This document shows, piece by piece, positions 18,701-25,707 of a DNA stretch of 64,000 bases (position 1 is the stretch's first letter; the number at the start of each line of letters is the position of its first letter). Source of the DNA: Desulfovibrio ferrophilus (GTDB taxonomy: Bacteria; Desulfobacterota; Desulfovibrionia; Desulfovibrionales; Desulfovibrionaceae); the NCBI RefSeq assembly GCF_003966735.1, contig NZ_AP017378.1:2438905-2502904 (forward strand). The letters run 5' to 3'. The notes beneath the pieces are model-generated. The model was not told the DNA's origin. It worked only from the letters and a program-made list of their open reading frames with translations, and did no database searches. The translations under genes were made by a program, and so were the position numbers.

Positions 18701-18917
18701 CCCGATCTACATGAGCGCCATGACCTCCATCTTCGGCATGCTGCCTCTGGCGGTATGGCCCGGTCCGGGCTCGGAATTGTACCGCGGGCTCGGTGCAGTC
18801 ATCCTCGGCGGGTTGGCCCTTTCCACGGTCTTCACCGTGTTTGTCATCCCGTCGCTGCTCATGTTCTTCATCGGCATGGAGAAAAAGGGAACCCCGTCCA
18901 CCGCTACTCAAACGTAA
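15771..18917 (+). CDS. RND-family efflux pump (AcrB/MdtB-like)
   Basis: From the ATG at 15771 the protein has 1048 residues, the normal length for an RND pump. It has TM1 near the N-terminus, a first large periplasmic loop and a TM2-6 bundle that includes the proton-relay region VGMLVDNAIVVLEN. A second half follows with its own periplasmic loop and a TM8-12 bundle (GVVVNNAILIVHQSLNNIREGG). RND pumps export hydrophobic compounds driven by proton influx. The GTG at 15753 is an alternative start, but GTGGAG is well spaced before the ATG. It follows the adaptor by about 45 bases. The substrate is unknown. Confidence 0.92.
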   Translation: MDIIRSSIDKPVTVLVGIILIVLFGLIGLFGLPYQLTPSVTEPEITVTTTWSGATPYEIERDIIEEQEDVLKGIPGLKEMDSTSKNSSGELTLKFKIGTDSDDALLRVSNKLNEVPSYPATADKPVITATGSAASPVIWIVLKALPDNKRPIASYKTLFEDRVRQHLERVEGVADLFIGGGTEQEMHVIVDPAKLAAHGLTIPDLIGVLQTENINISAGNMSLGSHEYRIRSVGEFKSPEQIEAVVIRSTGQQRVTVADVGRAEFGFERPVSAMMHNNEPGIAIGVKPETGANILEMTDRVHEVVKELNSGMLKENGIRMDWTYDQRPYINGAIGLVQQNIIVGSILAVTILIIFLRSLSSTIIVAVAIPISIIGTFIFMSLFGRNLNVVSLAGISFAVGMLVDNAIVVLENIDRHRKQLGKRAAQAAYDGTREVWGAVLASTLTTVAVFLPVVFIEEEAGQLFKDIAIAVTCAVSISMIVSISVIPMFAKQLFSLAERRKNGKEFELRILKPLTGLGTRISNSVMGLVQTCLKSTGTRLATILLLTGLAVGSSWLFMPKMEYLPQGNRNMLLSVLIPPPGMSVNERTDWGNRIFGMADPFLGQDEVNGLPGIRNLFYVGTPGFNIFGVISSQEQRARELLGPMMGWSNSIPGVFGFSFQAGIFQNQIGGDRTIDVDLIGSDLPTMAAAAQTLFLTIPKAMAGAQVRPVPSFEMTFPEIRLAPYRDRLKATGLTSQDLGISTDVLMDGRKVGDFKEEGQPSIDLVLMASEQKISTPEDLYGALLSTPDGRLLPISSLAGLTRTTGINEIRHLERNRTFTLQVTPPETMPLEEAMELIQDSIIPDLEAKGALQGMKTQLSGAADKLTVTRQALQWNFILAVVIIYLLMSSLFGNFFYPLIILFTVPLAAAGGFIGLKLENLLLTTQPLDVLTMLGFVILIGVVVNNAILIVHQSLNNIREGGMDHKEAVLESVRTRLRPIYMSAMTSIFGMLPLAVWPGPGSELYRGLGAVILGGLALSTVFTVFVIPSLLMFFIGMEKKGTPSTATQT

Positions 18918-18926
18918 GGAGCCCTG

Positions 18927-19907
18927 ATGACCGCCATCCGTGCCTTCATGGAAGAGCATTTCAAACACTTCAACGCCCGCGAAACCCTGGACGCGGCAAA
19001 GGGGTGGTGCGATCTGCTTGATGGTGGCGGTCAGATGTTCCTGGCCATGGCAGGCGCCATGAGCACGGCGGAAATCGGCATTTCCCTGGCCCGAATGATA
19101 CGCCAGGGCAAGGTACACGCCATCTCCTGCACCGCTGCCAATCTGGAAGAAGACATCTTCAACCTCTTTGCCGGCAATGAATACAAAATCCTGCCCGAAT
19201 ACAGAGACCTGACTCCGCAGGATGAAGTCGCTCTGCGCGACAGTGGGCTGAATCGCGTCACCGACACCTGCATCCCGGAAACCGTGATGAAGGAGATCGA
19301 GGACCACATTGTCCAGATGTGGACCGAAGCGGCGAGCAGGGGAGAAGCGAAATTTCCCCACCAATTCCTGAATGACGTCCTCGATATTCCTGGCATAGAG
19401 GATCGTTTCCAGCTTCCGCGAGAGCGCTCTTGGGTCCTTGCCGCCAAGGAAATGAGCATCCCCATCTACACTCCGGGCTGGGAAGACTCCACTCTGGGCA
19501 ATATCTACACTGCCGAAGTCATGCTCGGGAATATCCCGAACCACAATGGTGTCAAACGGGGAACCCAGCAATTGGAGCATCTGGCAGGATGGTATAAGAA
19601 ACGAGCCGATGCGGAGATCCCCGTGGGGTTTTTCCAGATCGGTGGTGGCATTTCGGGAGATTTCTCCATCTGCGTCGTGCCCATGCTCATTCAGGACTGC
19701 TACCTGGAAGACACTCCCTACTGGGCCTACTTTGCCCAGATCGGTGACTCCACGACCTCATACGGGTCATACTCCGGCGCGCCGCCCAATGAAAAGATCA
19801 CCTGGCACAAGCTGGCCCCCGACACCCCTCGATTCATGATCAATTCCGACGCCAGCATTGTGGCACCGTTAATCTTCACCTACGTACTTGAAGATTCCTC
19901 GTCTTAG
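18927..19907 (+). CDS. Deoxyhypusine-synthase-family protein
   Basis: The 326-residue protein matches the deoxyhypusine synthase fold: GGGQMFLAMAGAMSTAEIGI at the N-terminus, PIYTPGWEDSTLGN, IGGGISGDFS in the NAD-binding region and ITWHKL with a lysine (295) at the position of the eukaryotic catalytic Lys. The KHH of the eukaryotic enzyme after GGG is replaced by GDF. Eukaryotic members transfer a butylamine group from spermidine to eIF5A; bacteria lack that target, so this enzyme probably makes a polyamine or acts on another acceptor. AAGGAGCCCTG precedes the ATG and it follows the RND pump by nine bases. Its last four bases overlap the end of cheD. Confidence 0.85.
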   Translation: MTAIRAFMEEHFKHFNARETLDAAKGWCDLLDGGGQMFLAMAGAMSTAEIGISLARMIRQGKVHAISCTAANLEEDIFNLFAGNEYKILPEYRDLTPQDEVALRDSGLNRVTDTCIPETVMKEIEDHIVQMWTEAASRGEAKFPHQFLNDVLDIPGIEDRFQLPRERSWVLAAKEMSIPIYTPGWEDSTLGNIYTAEVMLGNIPNHNGVKRGTQQLEHLAGWYKKRADAEIPVGFFQIGGGISGDFSICVVPMLIQDCYLEDTPYWAYFAQIGDSTTSYGSYSGAPPNEKITWHKLAPDTPRFMINSDASIVAPLIFTYVLEDSSS

Positions 19908-20467
19908 AATAAAGACGAATCCAGATCGCCAGCCTCGGCGGACACGGGCCTGACCCAGACTTCACCTGTGGCTGTCAGGAAAAACACCTTGCGTCCGCGC
20001 CTGCCGAGCACATCCTCGGCCATGACCTTCAGCCCATGCTTGGCCAGGGAGTCGCGTGCCGCACTCACGTTCTTGCGCCCGACATCGACGATATCACGCA
20101 CGGCATCCTTGCGTTCGGGGTCAATGGTGAATCCCCCCCCGAACAGCTTCACGTCCAGATCATGCGCTTTGATGCCCAATTTGCCGAAACGAACCATGAT
20201 TTCATCCACGGCCACATCCACATATTTACAAGACCTTTTTTCATTCAAATAACCGCAGCAAATCGGTAACATGGCATGAAAGATGGCGGCCGCAGACGAT
20301 ACAGGATGATAGAACGTCGCGCTGACACACGAACCTAGCACCGTGGTAATCATCGCAGGCCTGCGCGTAAAAATGCACTCTCCAATACGTAAATGCTCAA
20401 TGGGATAGCCTTGCTTTGCATATTGCTCCGGGCTGGTGATGGGGGGTGGGGAACCGGCTGATTTCAT
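19904..20467 (-). CDS. cheD: Chemoreceptor glutamine deamidase CheD
   Basis: CheD deamidates glutamines on chemoreceptors and partners CheC in adaptation. The 187-residue protein has the catalytic triad by spacing: Thr41 and Cys47 (TTVLGSCVSATFY) and His64 (IFHAMLP), then KLFGGGFT. The spacing equals that known for the family (Thr-6-Cys-17-His). It is convergent with the deoxyhypusine-like gene and overlaps it by four bases. No other che gene lies beside it, but a chemoreceptor is encoded at 46285-48300. Confidence 0.92.
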   Translation of the reverse strand: MKSAGSPPPITSPEQYAKQGYPIEHLRIGECIFTRRPAMITTVLGSCVSATFYHPVSSAAAIFHAMLPICCGYLNEKRSCKYVDVAVDEIMVRFGKLGIKAHDLDVKLFGGGFTIDPERKDAVRDIVDVGRKNVSAARDSLAKHGLKVMAEDVLGRRGRKVFFLTATGEVWVRPVSAEAGDLDSSLF

Positions 20468-20568
20468 ACCTAAACACTACGCACTTTCCTTGGCGGGGCA
20501 AAGGGCTCGTCATTCACATCAGGCTCAAAACACTGTAGCATCTCCGCAGGTCATTCAGGGAGGCATCA

Positions 20569-21501
20569 GTGGAACAAGAGGCAATTATCTATGTCGCCGG
20601 TCACCGAGGCTTGGTTGGCTCGGCTATTGTCCGCGCCTTGCAACAGGCGGGACACACATCCATCATCACCCGCACACACGCCCAATGCGATCTCACTGAC
20701 CAAGCCCAGGTCAACGATTTCTTTGCCCACCAGAAACCCCAATATGTAGTTCTGGCGGCAGCCAAGGTGGGAGGCATCCATGCCAACGACATCCGCCCGG
20801 CTGAATTTATTCGGGACAATCTGCTCATTCAATCAAACATCATAGATGCGGCTTACAGGAACGGGGCCAGAAAACTACTATTTCTGGGGTCGTCATGCAT
20901 CTATCCCAAGTTTGCTCCTCAACCCATACGCGAAGAGCACCTCTTGACCGGAGAACTGGAACCCACCAATCAGTGGTACGCCGTAGCCAAGATCGCGGGG
21001 TTGAAGATGTGCCAAGCCTACCGACGCCAGTATGGATTCAATGCCATCAGTCTGATGCCCACAAATCTCTATGGCCCTGGTGACAATTTCGATCTGGTCA
21101 GTGCCCATGTATTGCCTGCCCTGCTCCGCAAATTCCACGAGGCCAAGCTCACTGGCGCACCCGAAGTATCTGTCTGGGGCAGCGGAACCCCTCGGCGAGA
21201 ATTCCTGCATGTGGACGATCTGGCACAGGCCAGTCTGTTCCTGATGGACAATTATGATGAAGAAGACATCATTAATGTAGGGGTCGGGACCGATATCAGC
21301 ATTGCCGAACTTGCTGAGATCATTCAAGACATCGTCGGTTACAAAGGAAACGTCATCTACGACCGAAACAAGCCGGACGGCACTCCCAGGAAACTGCTGG
21401 ATGTCTCCCGTCTTACGGGAAAAGGCTGGACAGCAGGCATCAGTTTGCGCGAGGGCATTGCCTCCACGTATTCTTGGTTCGTCAATAATTCACCCTGCTG
21501 A
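20569..21501 (+). CDS. fcl: GDP-L-fucose synthase
   Basis: The enzyme converts GDP-4-keto-6-deoxy-mannose to GDP-L-fucose with NADPH (epimerase and reductase). The 310-residue short-chain dehydrogenase has [11 protein letters not shown] (NADP binding), AAAKVGGI, the catalytic Ser in GSSCIYP (about 108) and Tyr137-x3-Lys141 (YAVAK), and [11 protein letters not shown]. The start is GTG at 20569 with GGGAGG before it. The partner GDP-mannose dehydratase is not in the window. The product would feed a surface polysaccharide. Confidence 0.92.
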   Translation: MEQEAIIYVAGHRGLVGSAIVRALQQAGHTSIITRTHAQCDLTDQAQVNDFFAHQKPQYVVLAAAKVGGIHANDIRPAEFIRDNLLIQSNIIDAAYRNGARKLLFLGSSCIYPKFAPQPIREEHLLTGELEPTNQWYAVAKIAGLKMCQAYRRQYGFNAISLMPTNLYGPGDNFDLVSAHVLPALLRKFHEAKLTGAPEVSVWGSGTPRREFLHVDDLAQASLFLMDNYDEEDIINVGVGTDISIAELAEIIQDIVGYKGNVIYDRNKPDGTPRKLLDVSRLTGKGWTAGISLREGIASTYSWFVNNSPC

Positions 21502-21508
21502 ATCGTCC

Positions 21509-21562
21509 CCACACGCAAAAAACGGCCCCCGATTCATCCCGGAGGCCGTTTTTTGCGTGTGG
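21509..21562. terminator. Bidirectional terminator, 19-bp perfect stem
   Basis: CCACACGCAAAAAACGGCC (21509-21527) pairs perfectly with 21544-21562. The A6/T6 tracts inside the stem give T runs in both directions. It sits between the convergent fcl and MucR-like genes. Confidence 0.85.
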
Positions 21563-21566
21563 CTTT

Positions 21567-21971
21567 TTATTTTTTCGCTGTTCCCTTCTTTTTCCTCTTG
21601 GTCCAGAGCTGCATTTCCTTCATTTTCTTACGACGCTCGCGTTGAAGACTCTTGCAGATCAACGGGGTTCCCTTTTTGTACCCCCACTTCTCCCGATACT
21701 CATCTGGAGTCAGACCAAACTTGATCAAATTCTTCTTGGTCAATATCTTATAAGGCTTGCCATCCTCAAGATTGATGATGGATTTCTCTCGGATAGCCTT
21801 TTTAGGGTCCACGGTAGGAGCAAGCTTTTCTTCTACGAGATCCCCCTCACCAATCCTTCTGATCCCATGGGCCAGCTTTTGAACCATGGATGTAATTTCA
21901 TCCTCGGTCATGGTTCGGACACTGGCTTGTGCCTTTACGATATCCAAAGCTTCCTTAAGATAATCTTCCAT
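21567..21971 (-). CDS. MucR/Ros-family regulator without zinc ligands
   Basis: From the ATG at 21971 (GGAGG ten bases upstream) the protein has 134 residues. It matches MucR/Ros in the PKKAIREKSII start of the finger, LTPDEYREKWGYKKGTPL and LQRERRKKMKEM. In standard members the finger has Cys-x2-Cys and His-x3-His; here the equivalent positions are Asn67, Asp70, Asn81 and Phe85. The C-terminus is very basic (KRKKKGTAKK). It probably still binds AT-rich DNA through the conserved basic fold, with other contacts replacing the metal. A second, zinc-bearing copy elsewhere in the genome is likely but not visible. Confidence 0.8.
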   Translation of the reverse strand: MEDYLKEALDIVKAQASVRTMTEDEITSMVQKLAHGIRRIGEGDLVEEKLAPTVDPKKAIREKSIINLEDGKPYKILTKKNLIKFGLTPDEYREKWGYKKGTPLICKSLQRERRKKMKEMQLWTKRKKKGTAKK

Positions 21972-22001
21972 GCGCGACTTTCCTCCGAAATATATCACCA
22001 T

Positions 22002-22322
22002 CGTTCAACAACCGTAACGACGGAAACTATTCACACACATTCCGTTGCGTCACGTAAACCCTCATTTCATGTCAGAGTATCATGTCTCTATCATACTAAA
22101 TCAAAACATTGCAACACAATTAAAGATCAGTACACGACACAAAACAAGTAATACACAGCATACACTTCCATGCACAACGACAAAATCAACTCCTCTTCGC
22201 CTTGGACGACAGACAGAAACTGAAGATCATGGGCATTCGCGAGCATTTTACATCACCCACAATTCATCATATAAAACCACAACACCACGTGTTCGCATGC
22301 ACCGACCAAGCAGAGGCATCAA
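22002..22322. other. AT-rich intergenic region, no gene seen
   Basis: This 321-base stretch is clearly richer in A and T than its neighbours and lies upstream of both the MucR-like gene (minus) and the small gene at 22323 (plus). The short frames in it have no ribosome sites. MucR-type proteins favour AT-rich DNA, so it may be an autoregulatory region. I see no clear repeat or promoter match. Confidence 0.4.
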
Positions 22323-22562
22323 ATGAAATACATTATTTTTGAAGATTTTTCCGGCCAGGCCATCCCCGTGCTCTTCCCCGACAGGATCGACCATGATGAA
22401 CTCAGGGAACAAATGCCCTATGGTACGGTCCTCTCCGCCGGATACGTCAACCACACTGGCGCAGGTTTTGTCTGCCATGGCGAAGCCAAGGCATTGGGCG
22501 TCGCATCCACCGCATCCGACGCCTCGGTGATTGAGCAGCATTTCCAGCAGGGAGCTGGTTAA
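22323..22562 (+). CDS. Small hypothetical protein
   Basis: The 79-residue protein is not recognised. It begins MKYIIFEDFSGQAIPVLFPD, has one Cys, no signal peptide and no membrane segment, and looks like a small alpha/beta domain. AGAGG lies nine bases before the ATG, and a strong terminator follows its stop. It stands alone between an AT-rich region and the sugar gene cluster. Confidence 0.6.
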   Translation: MKYIIFEDFSGQAIPVLFPDRIDHDELREQMPYGTVLSAGYVNHTGAGFVCHGEAKALGVASTASDASVIEQHFQQGAG

Positions 22563-22592
22563 GACCTCCCCCCTCTCCCTTCTTTCACACAA

Positions 22593-22632
22593 AAAGGCGC
22601 CCCTGCCGCAATCATGCGGCAGGGGCGCCTTT
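22593..22632. terminator. Bidirectional terminator, 18-bp perfect stem
   Basis: AAAGGCGCCCCTGCCGCA pairs perfectly with its complement around a 4-base loop (ATCA). It is flanked by A and T runs and lies between the convergent genes at 22323-22562 and 22654-23814. Confidence 0.88.
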
Positions 22633-22653
22633 CAATGAATTTCAAAAAAGGGT

Positions 22654-23814
22654 CTAAGCCAGGACCCCGGCAATCACTCCGCAGACCTCATCCACTTGCT
22701 CGTCAGTCATGTACGGGTGCATGGGCAGGCTGAAGATACTCTCTGCCAGACGCATGGAAACAGGCATATCCTCTGCAGCGTAGCCTAATTCTGCAAACGC
22801 CGTCTGAATATGCAACGGCTTGGGATAGTAGATGACCGAAGGAATTCCGGCTTCCTTCAGAGCGGCCTGAATCTCTTCGCGACGCTCATGGAGAATGGAA
22901 TACTGGGCCCAGGCACTGCGACATCCATCCGGCACCTTCTGGAAGGTAAACCCTGGCAGCTTGGACAACTGCCCGGTATACCGGTCCGCCACGCGTTGAC
23001 GCTGATCGAGTTCGCCGGGGAAGGCTGCCAACTTGGGTAACAACACGGCAGCCTGCAAGGAATCCAGGCGACCGTTGATCCCGATGCGATCATTGTCGTA
23101 GCGATGGCTCCCCATCCCGTGAATCATCAGCGACCGCATCAATTCGGCCATCTCGTCGTCATCGGTAAACACCGCTCCGCCATCGCCGTAACAACCCAAG
23201 GGTTTGGCCGGGAAAAAGCTGGTGGCAGAAACATGCCCCAAAGCCCCGGCCCGCACGCCGTTGTACTCGGACCCAAAACTCTGGGCTCCATCCTGCAACA
23301 CAAACAAACCATGGCTCTCAGCCAGCTCCATGATGGCATCGTACTCGGCAGGTACGCCGAAGATATCCACGGGAATGATCCCCTTGGGAGTCAGCTTGTC
23401 CACCCCGTTGGGCAGGGGATGCTTACCGGCATCGCCCATCTTCACGGCACGCACAGCCAGATTCAGCGCCTCGGGATTGATATTGAAAGTCTCGGGGTCC
23501 ACATCCACGTACACGGGAGTCGCTCCCAGCAGCGAAATCACTTCCGCAGTGGCGATAAACGTGAAGGGGGTCGTAAACACGGCGTCCCCCGGCCCGACTC
23601 CATGAGCCATCAGGGCCAGCAGCAGCGCATCTGTCCCGCTGGAACAGGCAATGGCGTTCTTCACACCTGCAAACCCGGCCAGCTTCTCTTCCAGCTCACG
23701 AACCTCAGGCCCCATAATGAACTGGCCATGTTCCAGAACAGCGTCCATACGGGCGCGAATATCAGACTCCAGCGCACGGAACTGGGCCTTCAAATCAATA
23801 AATGGCATTGTCAT
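22654..23814 (-). CDS. wbpE: DegT/DnrJ/EryC1 sugar aminotransferase, WbpE-like
   Basis: From the ATG at 23814 the protein has 386 residues and is a PLP-dependent sugar aminotransferase. It has FIDLKAQ at the start, GTDALLLAL (phosphate cup), FTFIATAEV, the Asp of FVLQDGAQSFGSEYNG and the PLP lysine in SFFPAKPLGCYGDGGA. The run of matches is closest to WbpE, which aminates UDP-3-keto-GlcNAc-uronic acid in O-antigen synthesis. GTGGAG lies ten bases before the ATG. It is the third gene of a minus-strand trio with a WbpD-like acetyltransferase and an epimerase; the WbpA and WbpB steps are not here. Confidence 0.82.
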   Translation of the reverse strand: MTMPFIDLKAQFRALESDIRARMDAVLEHGQFIMGPEVRELEEKLAGFAGVKNAIACSSGTDALLLALMAHGVGPGDAVFTTPFTFIATAEVISLLGATPVYVDVDPETFNINPEALNLAVRAVKMGDAGKHPLPNGVDKLTPKGIIPVDIFGVPAEYDAIMELAESHGLFVLQDGAQSFGSEYNGVRAGALGHVSATSFFPAKPLGCYGDGGAVFTDDDEMAELMRSLMIHGMGSHRYDNDRIGINGRLDSLQAAVLLPKLAAFPGELDQRQRVADRYTGQLSKLPGFTFQKVPDGCRSAWAQYSILHERREEIQAALKEAGIPSVIYYPKPLHIQTAFAELGYAAEDMPVSMRLAESIFSLPMHPYMTDEQVDEVCGVIAGVLA

Positions 23815-23876
23815 AATGTTCAGACTCCACAATGGCCAGGTTCATCCCCTTGGCCATGAACAGTGTTGATGGTCAA

Positions 23877-24503
23877 TCAATCGATCCGGGCAAGTCCCCG
23901 GCTCTGGTTCTCATAGTACCTGGCTTTGCAGGCCGCACACGACAGCGCATCATCCAAGTGTTCGCCACAGGCACAGACCCAGCCCTTCTGCCTGGCGGGG
24001 TTACCCACCACCAAAGAGTGATCAGGCACGTCAACCGTCACCACCGCTCCGGCCCCAATAAAGGCATACCGCCCAATGCTGATGCCGCAGACAACTGTAC
24101 AGTTGGCGCCCAGAGTGGCCCCTTTGCGGACCAGGGTCTGCCGAAGTTGCCCCATCCGCGGGATGTGGCTGCGAGGGTTGATGACGTTGGTAAAGACAGC
24201 GGAGGGACCGCAGAACACCTCGTCCTCCAGGGTCACCCCCTTATAGACGGAAACATTGTTCTGAATCCTGCAACGATTCCCGATGCTCACTTCCGGGCCG
24301 ATCACGACGTTCTGACCGATGTTGCAATCCTGCCCAAGAACGCATCCACTCATGATGTGAGAAAAATGCCAGATTCTGGTTCCGGCACCTATGGTGACAT
24401 GATCGTCCACATAGGAGCTTTCATGAACAAAAACGTCTTGCGTTTGGGGCTCATGCGTCGATTCTGTTCGCTTATCCGCCACAGGTTGTGTCCTATCCGA
24501 CAA
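23877..24503 (-). CDS. wbpD: Hexapeptide-repeat N-acetyltransferase, WbpD-like
   Basis: The 208-residue protein is a left-handed beta-helix acyltransferase: hexapeptide repeats VTIGAGTRIWHFSHI, VLGQDCNIGQNVVIG, CRIQNNVSVYKGVTLEDEVF, ATLGANCTVVCG. The order matches WbpD, which acetylates the 3-amino group of UDP-sugar uronates. The C-terminus adds two Cys pairs (CACG and CAAC), a probable zinc ribbon. The open frame starts at TTG (24503), but GTG at 24482 has AGGA upstream and is a good alternative. It follows the epimerase by five bases. Confidence 0.8.
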   Translation of the reverse strand: MSDRTQPVADKRTESTHEPQTQDVFVHESSYVDDHVTIGAGTRIWHFSHIMSGCVLGQDCNIGQNVVIGPEVSIGNRCRIQNNVSVYKGVTLEDEVFCGPSAVFTNVINPRSHIPRMGQLRQTLVRKGATLGANCTVVCGISIGRYAFIGAGAVVTVDVPDHSLVVGNPARQKGWVCACGEHLDDALSCAACKARYYENQSRGLARID

Positions 24504-24508
24504 TCAAA

Positions 24509-25393
24509 TCAGCTTTGCCCGTCCTCGGTTTCATGCATCTCGGCCAGGCAATCGAGCAGTCCCTGTCCCATGTCCGTGTACGACTCACCCACCAGCTTGG
24601 TCCCCACTCGCGGCAGGAAACCATAGGGAGTGATCTTGTAATGCCCGCCCAATGGCTGGTTCAGGAACTCGATGTCCGGTTTGTTACCCAGAATCTCGCG
24701 CACCATTTCCATCAGATCCCGCACGCGGTAGGGGTAGGGACCAGTCAAGATCACATGCTGGTTGGCGTACTCTTCATTCAAAATGCGTACCGAAAGTTTG
24801 GCCGCATCCCGAACATGGATGTATTCGCGCTGCTCGTCTCCGGTCCCCGAATAGGTCACCTTGCCCTGGGATAGAGCCGAATGCAGAATCCTGTAAATAC
24901 CGTTACGCATATCAGCCCGGCGACCATAGAGCGAACCATAGCGCAGGATGGAATATTCGATCCCGTAGCGCTCCTTGTAGGCCTCGATGATCCGTTCCGA
25001 AGCCTGTTTGCTGGCGCGATAAAAAGAACCCTTTTCACTATAGACATAGACGGTGCTGGCGAAGACATAGCGTTTGACGTTGGCCTCACGGCAGGCATCA
25101 AGGATGTGAGCGTTTCCCAACACGTTGAGCTGAATCGTCTCGATGGGCTTGTCACGGGCCTCGTCGATATCGGCGAGCCCCGCAAAATTGTAGACGTAAT
25201 CGGCGCCACTCACGGCCTTGCGCATGGATTCGGGGTCCAGGATGTCGCACAGGAACATCTCCTGACCATCGCTGAGATGGGGAGACTCCACGCGATCGCA
25301 AACCCGCACCTTGAACCCGGCCCGGACAAGCTCGTCGCACACATGGCTGCCCAGAAATCCGGAACCACCAAAGACTACTGCCAATTCACTCAC
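24509..25393 (-). CDS. NAD-dependent nucleotide-sugar epimerase/dehydratase
   Basis: The 294-residue extended short-chain dehydrogenase has the Rossmann motif FGGSGFLGSHV (about residues 8-18), a VYNFAGLAD strand, the Ser/Thr of FASTVYVYSEKGSFYRASK (YxxxK is present as YRASK) and RREYIH-like EQREYIHVRD. Substrate and product are unknown. The GTG at 25393 has GAGGAG seven bases upstream. It is the first gene of the trio with WbpD- and WbpE-like genes, so it probably modifies a sugar of the same surface glycan. Confidence 0.85.
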   Translation of the reverse strand: MSELAVVFGGSGFLGSHVCDELVRAGFKVRVCDRVESPHLSDGQEMFLCDILDPESMRKAVSGADYVYNFAGLADIDEARDKPIETIQLNVLGNAHILDACREANVKRYVFASTVYVYSEKGSFYRASKQASERIIEAYKERYGIEYSILRYGSLYGRRADMRNGIYRILHSALSQGKVTYSGTGDEQREYIHVRDAAKLSVRILNEEYANQHVILTGPYPYRVRDLMEMVREILGNKPDIEFLNQPLGGHYKITPYGFLPRVGTKLVGESYTDMGQGLLDCLAEMHETEDGQS

Positions 25394-25707
25394 GTTATAC
25401 TCCTCGATCTGCGGCCCCGGAGCGCAACATGGCGTTCATCATGCCCAAACGGACAGGTCGCCTGGCAGCCCCGGTATGCAGTAAAAAACAAACGTCCCGA
25501 CCAAGCCCTTGGCCGCGACTTCAGATTCAAAACAACGGCCTTCAGCGTCTGCCGAACCGCCCATATCCGAAATGTCTTCCTTTGCCAGCACGGTCTTGTC
25601 AACCGTTTTCCCCAAGAATCGTTGCGCCCCGGCGCTTCCCGGACACGAAACAGCCCTCGGAAACCAGGCTTCCGGGGGCTGGGGAATGTACTCTCACAGG
25701 TCATCTG
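25394..25707. other. Intergenic region between RTX gene and sugar cluster
   Basis: This 314-base gap holds a weak minus-strand terminator hairpin (25652-25680) after the RTX gene and the promoter side of the epimerase operon. An open frame on the minus strand (25390-25704) has no ribosome site and looks like chance. I see no other feature. Confidence 0.4.
25652..25680 (-). terminator. Probable terminator of the RTX gene
   Basis: On the minus strand AGCCCCCGGAA pairs with TTCCGAGGGCT around a 7-base loop with one wobble pair. The tail GTTTCG is weak. Confidence 0.4.

Noticed and set aside
25390-25704. 104-codon minus-strand open frame between the RTX and epimerase genes
   Set aside because: No ribosome site, odd Arg/Trp-rich composition, and it overlaps the epimerase start.
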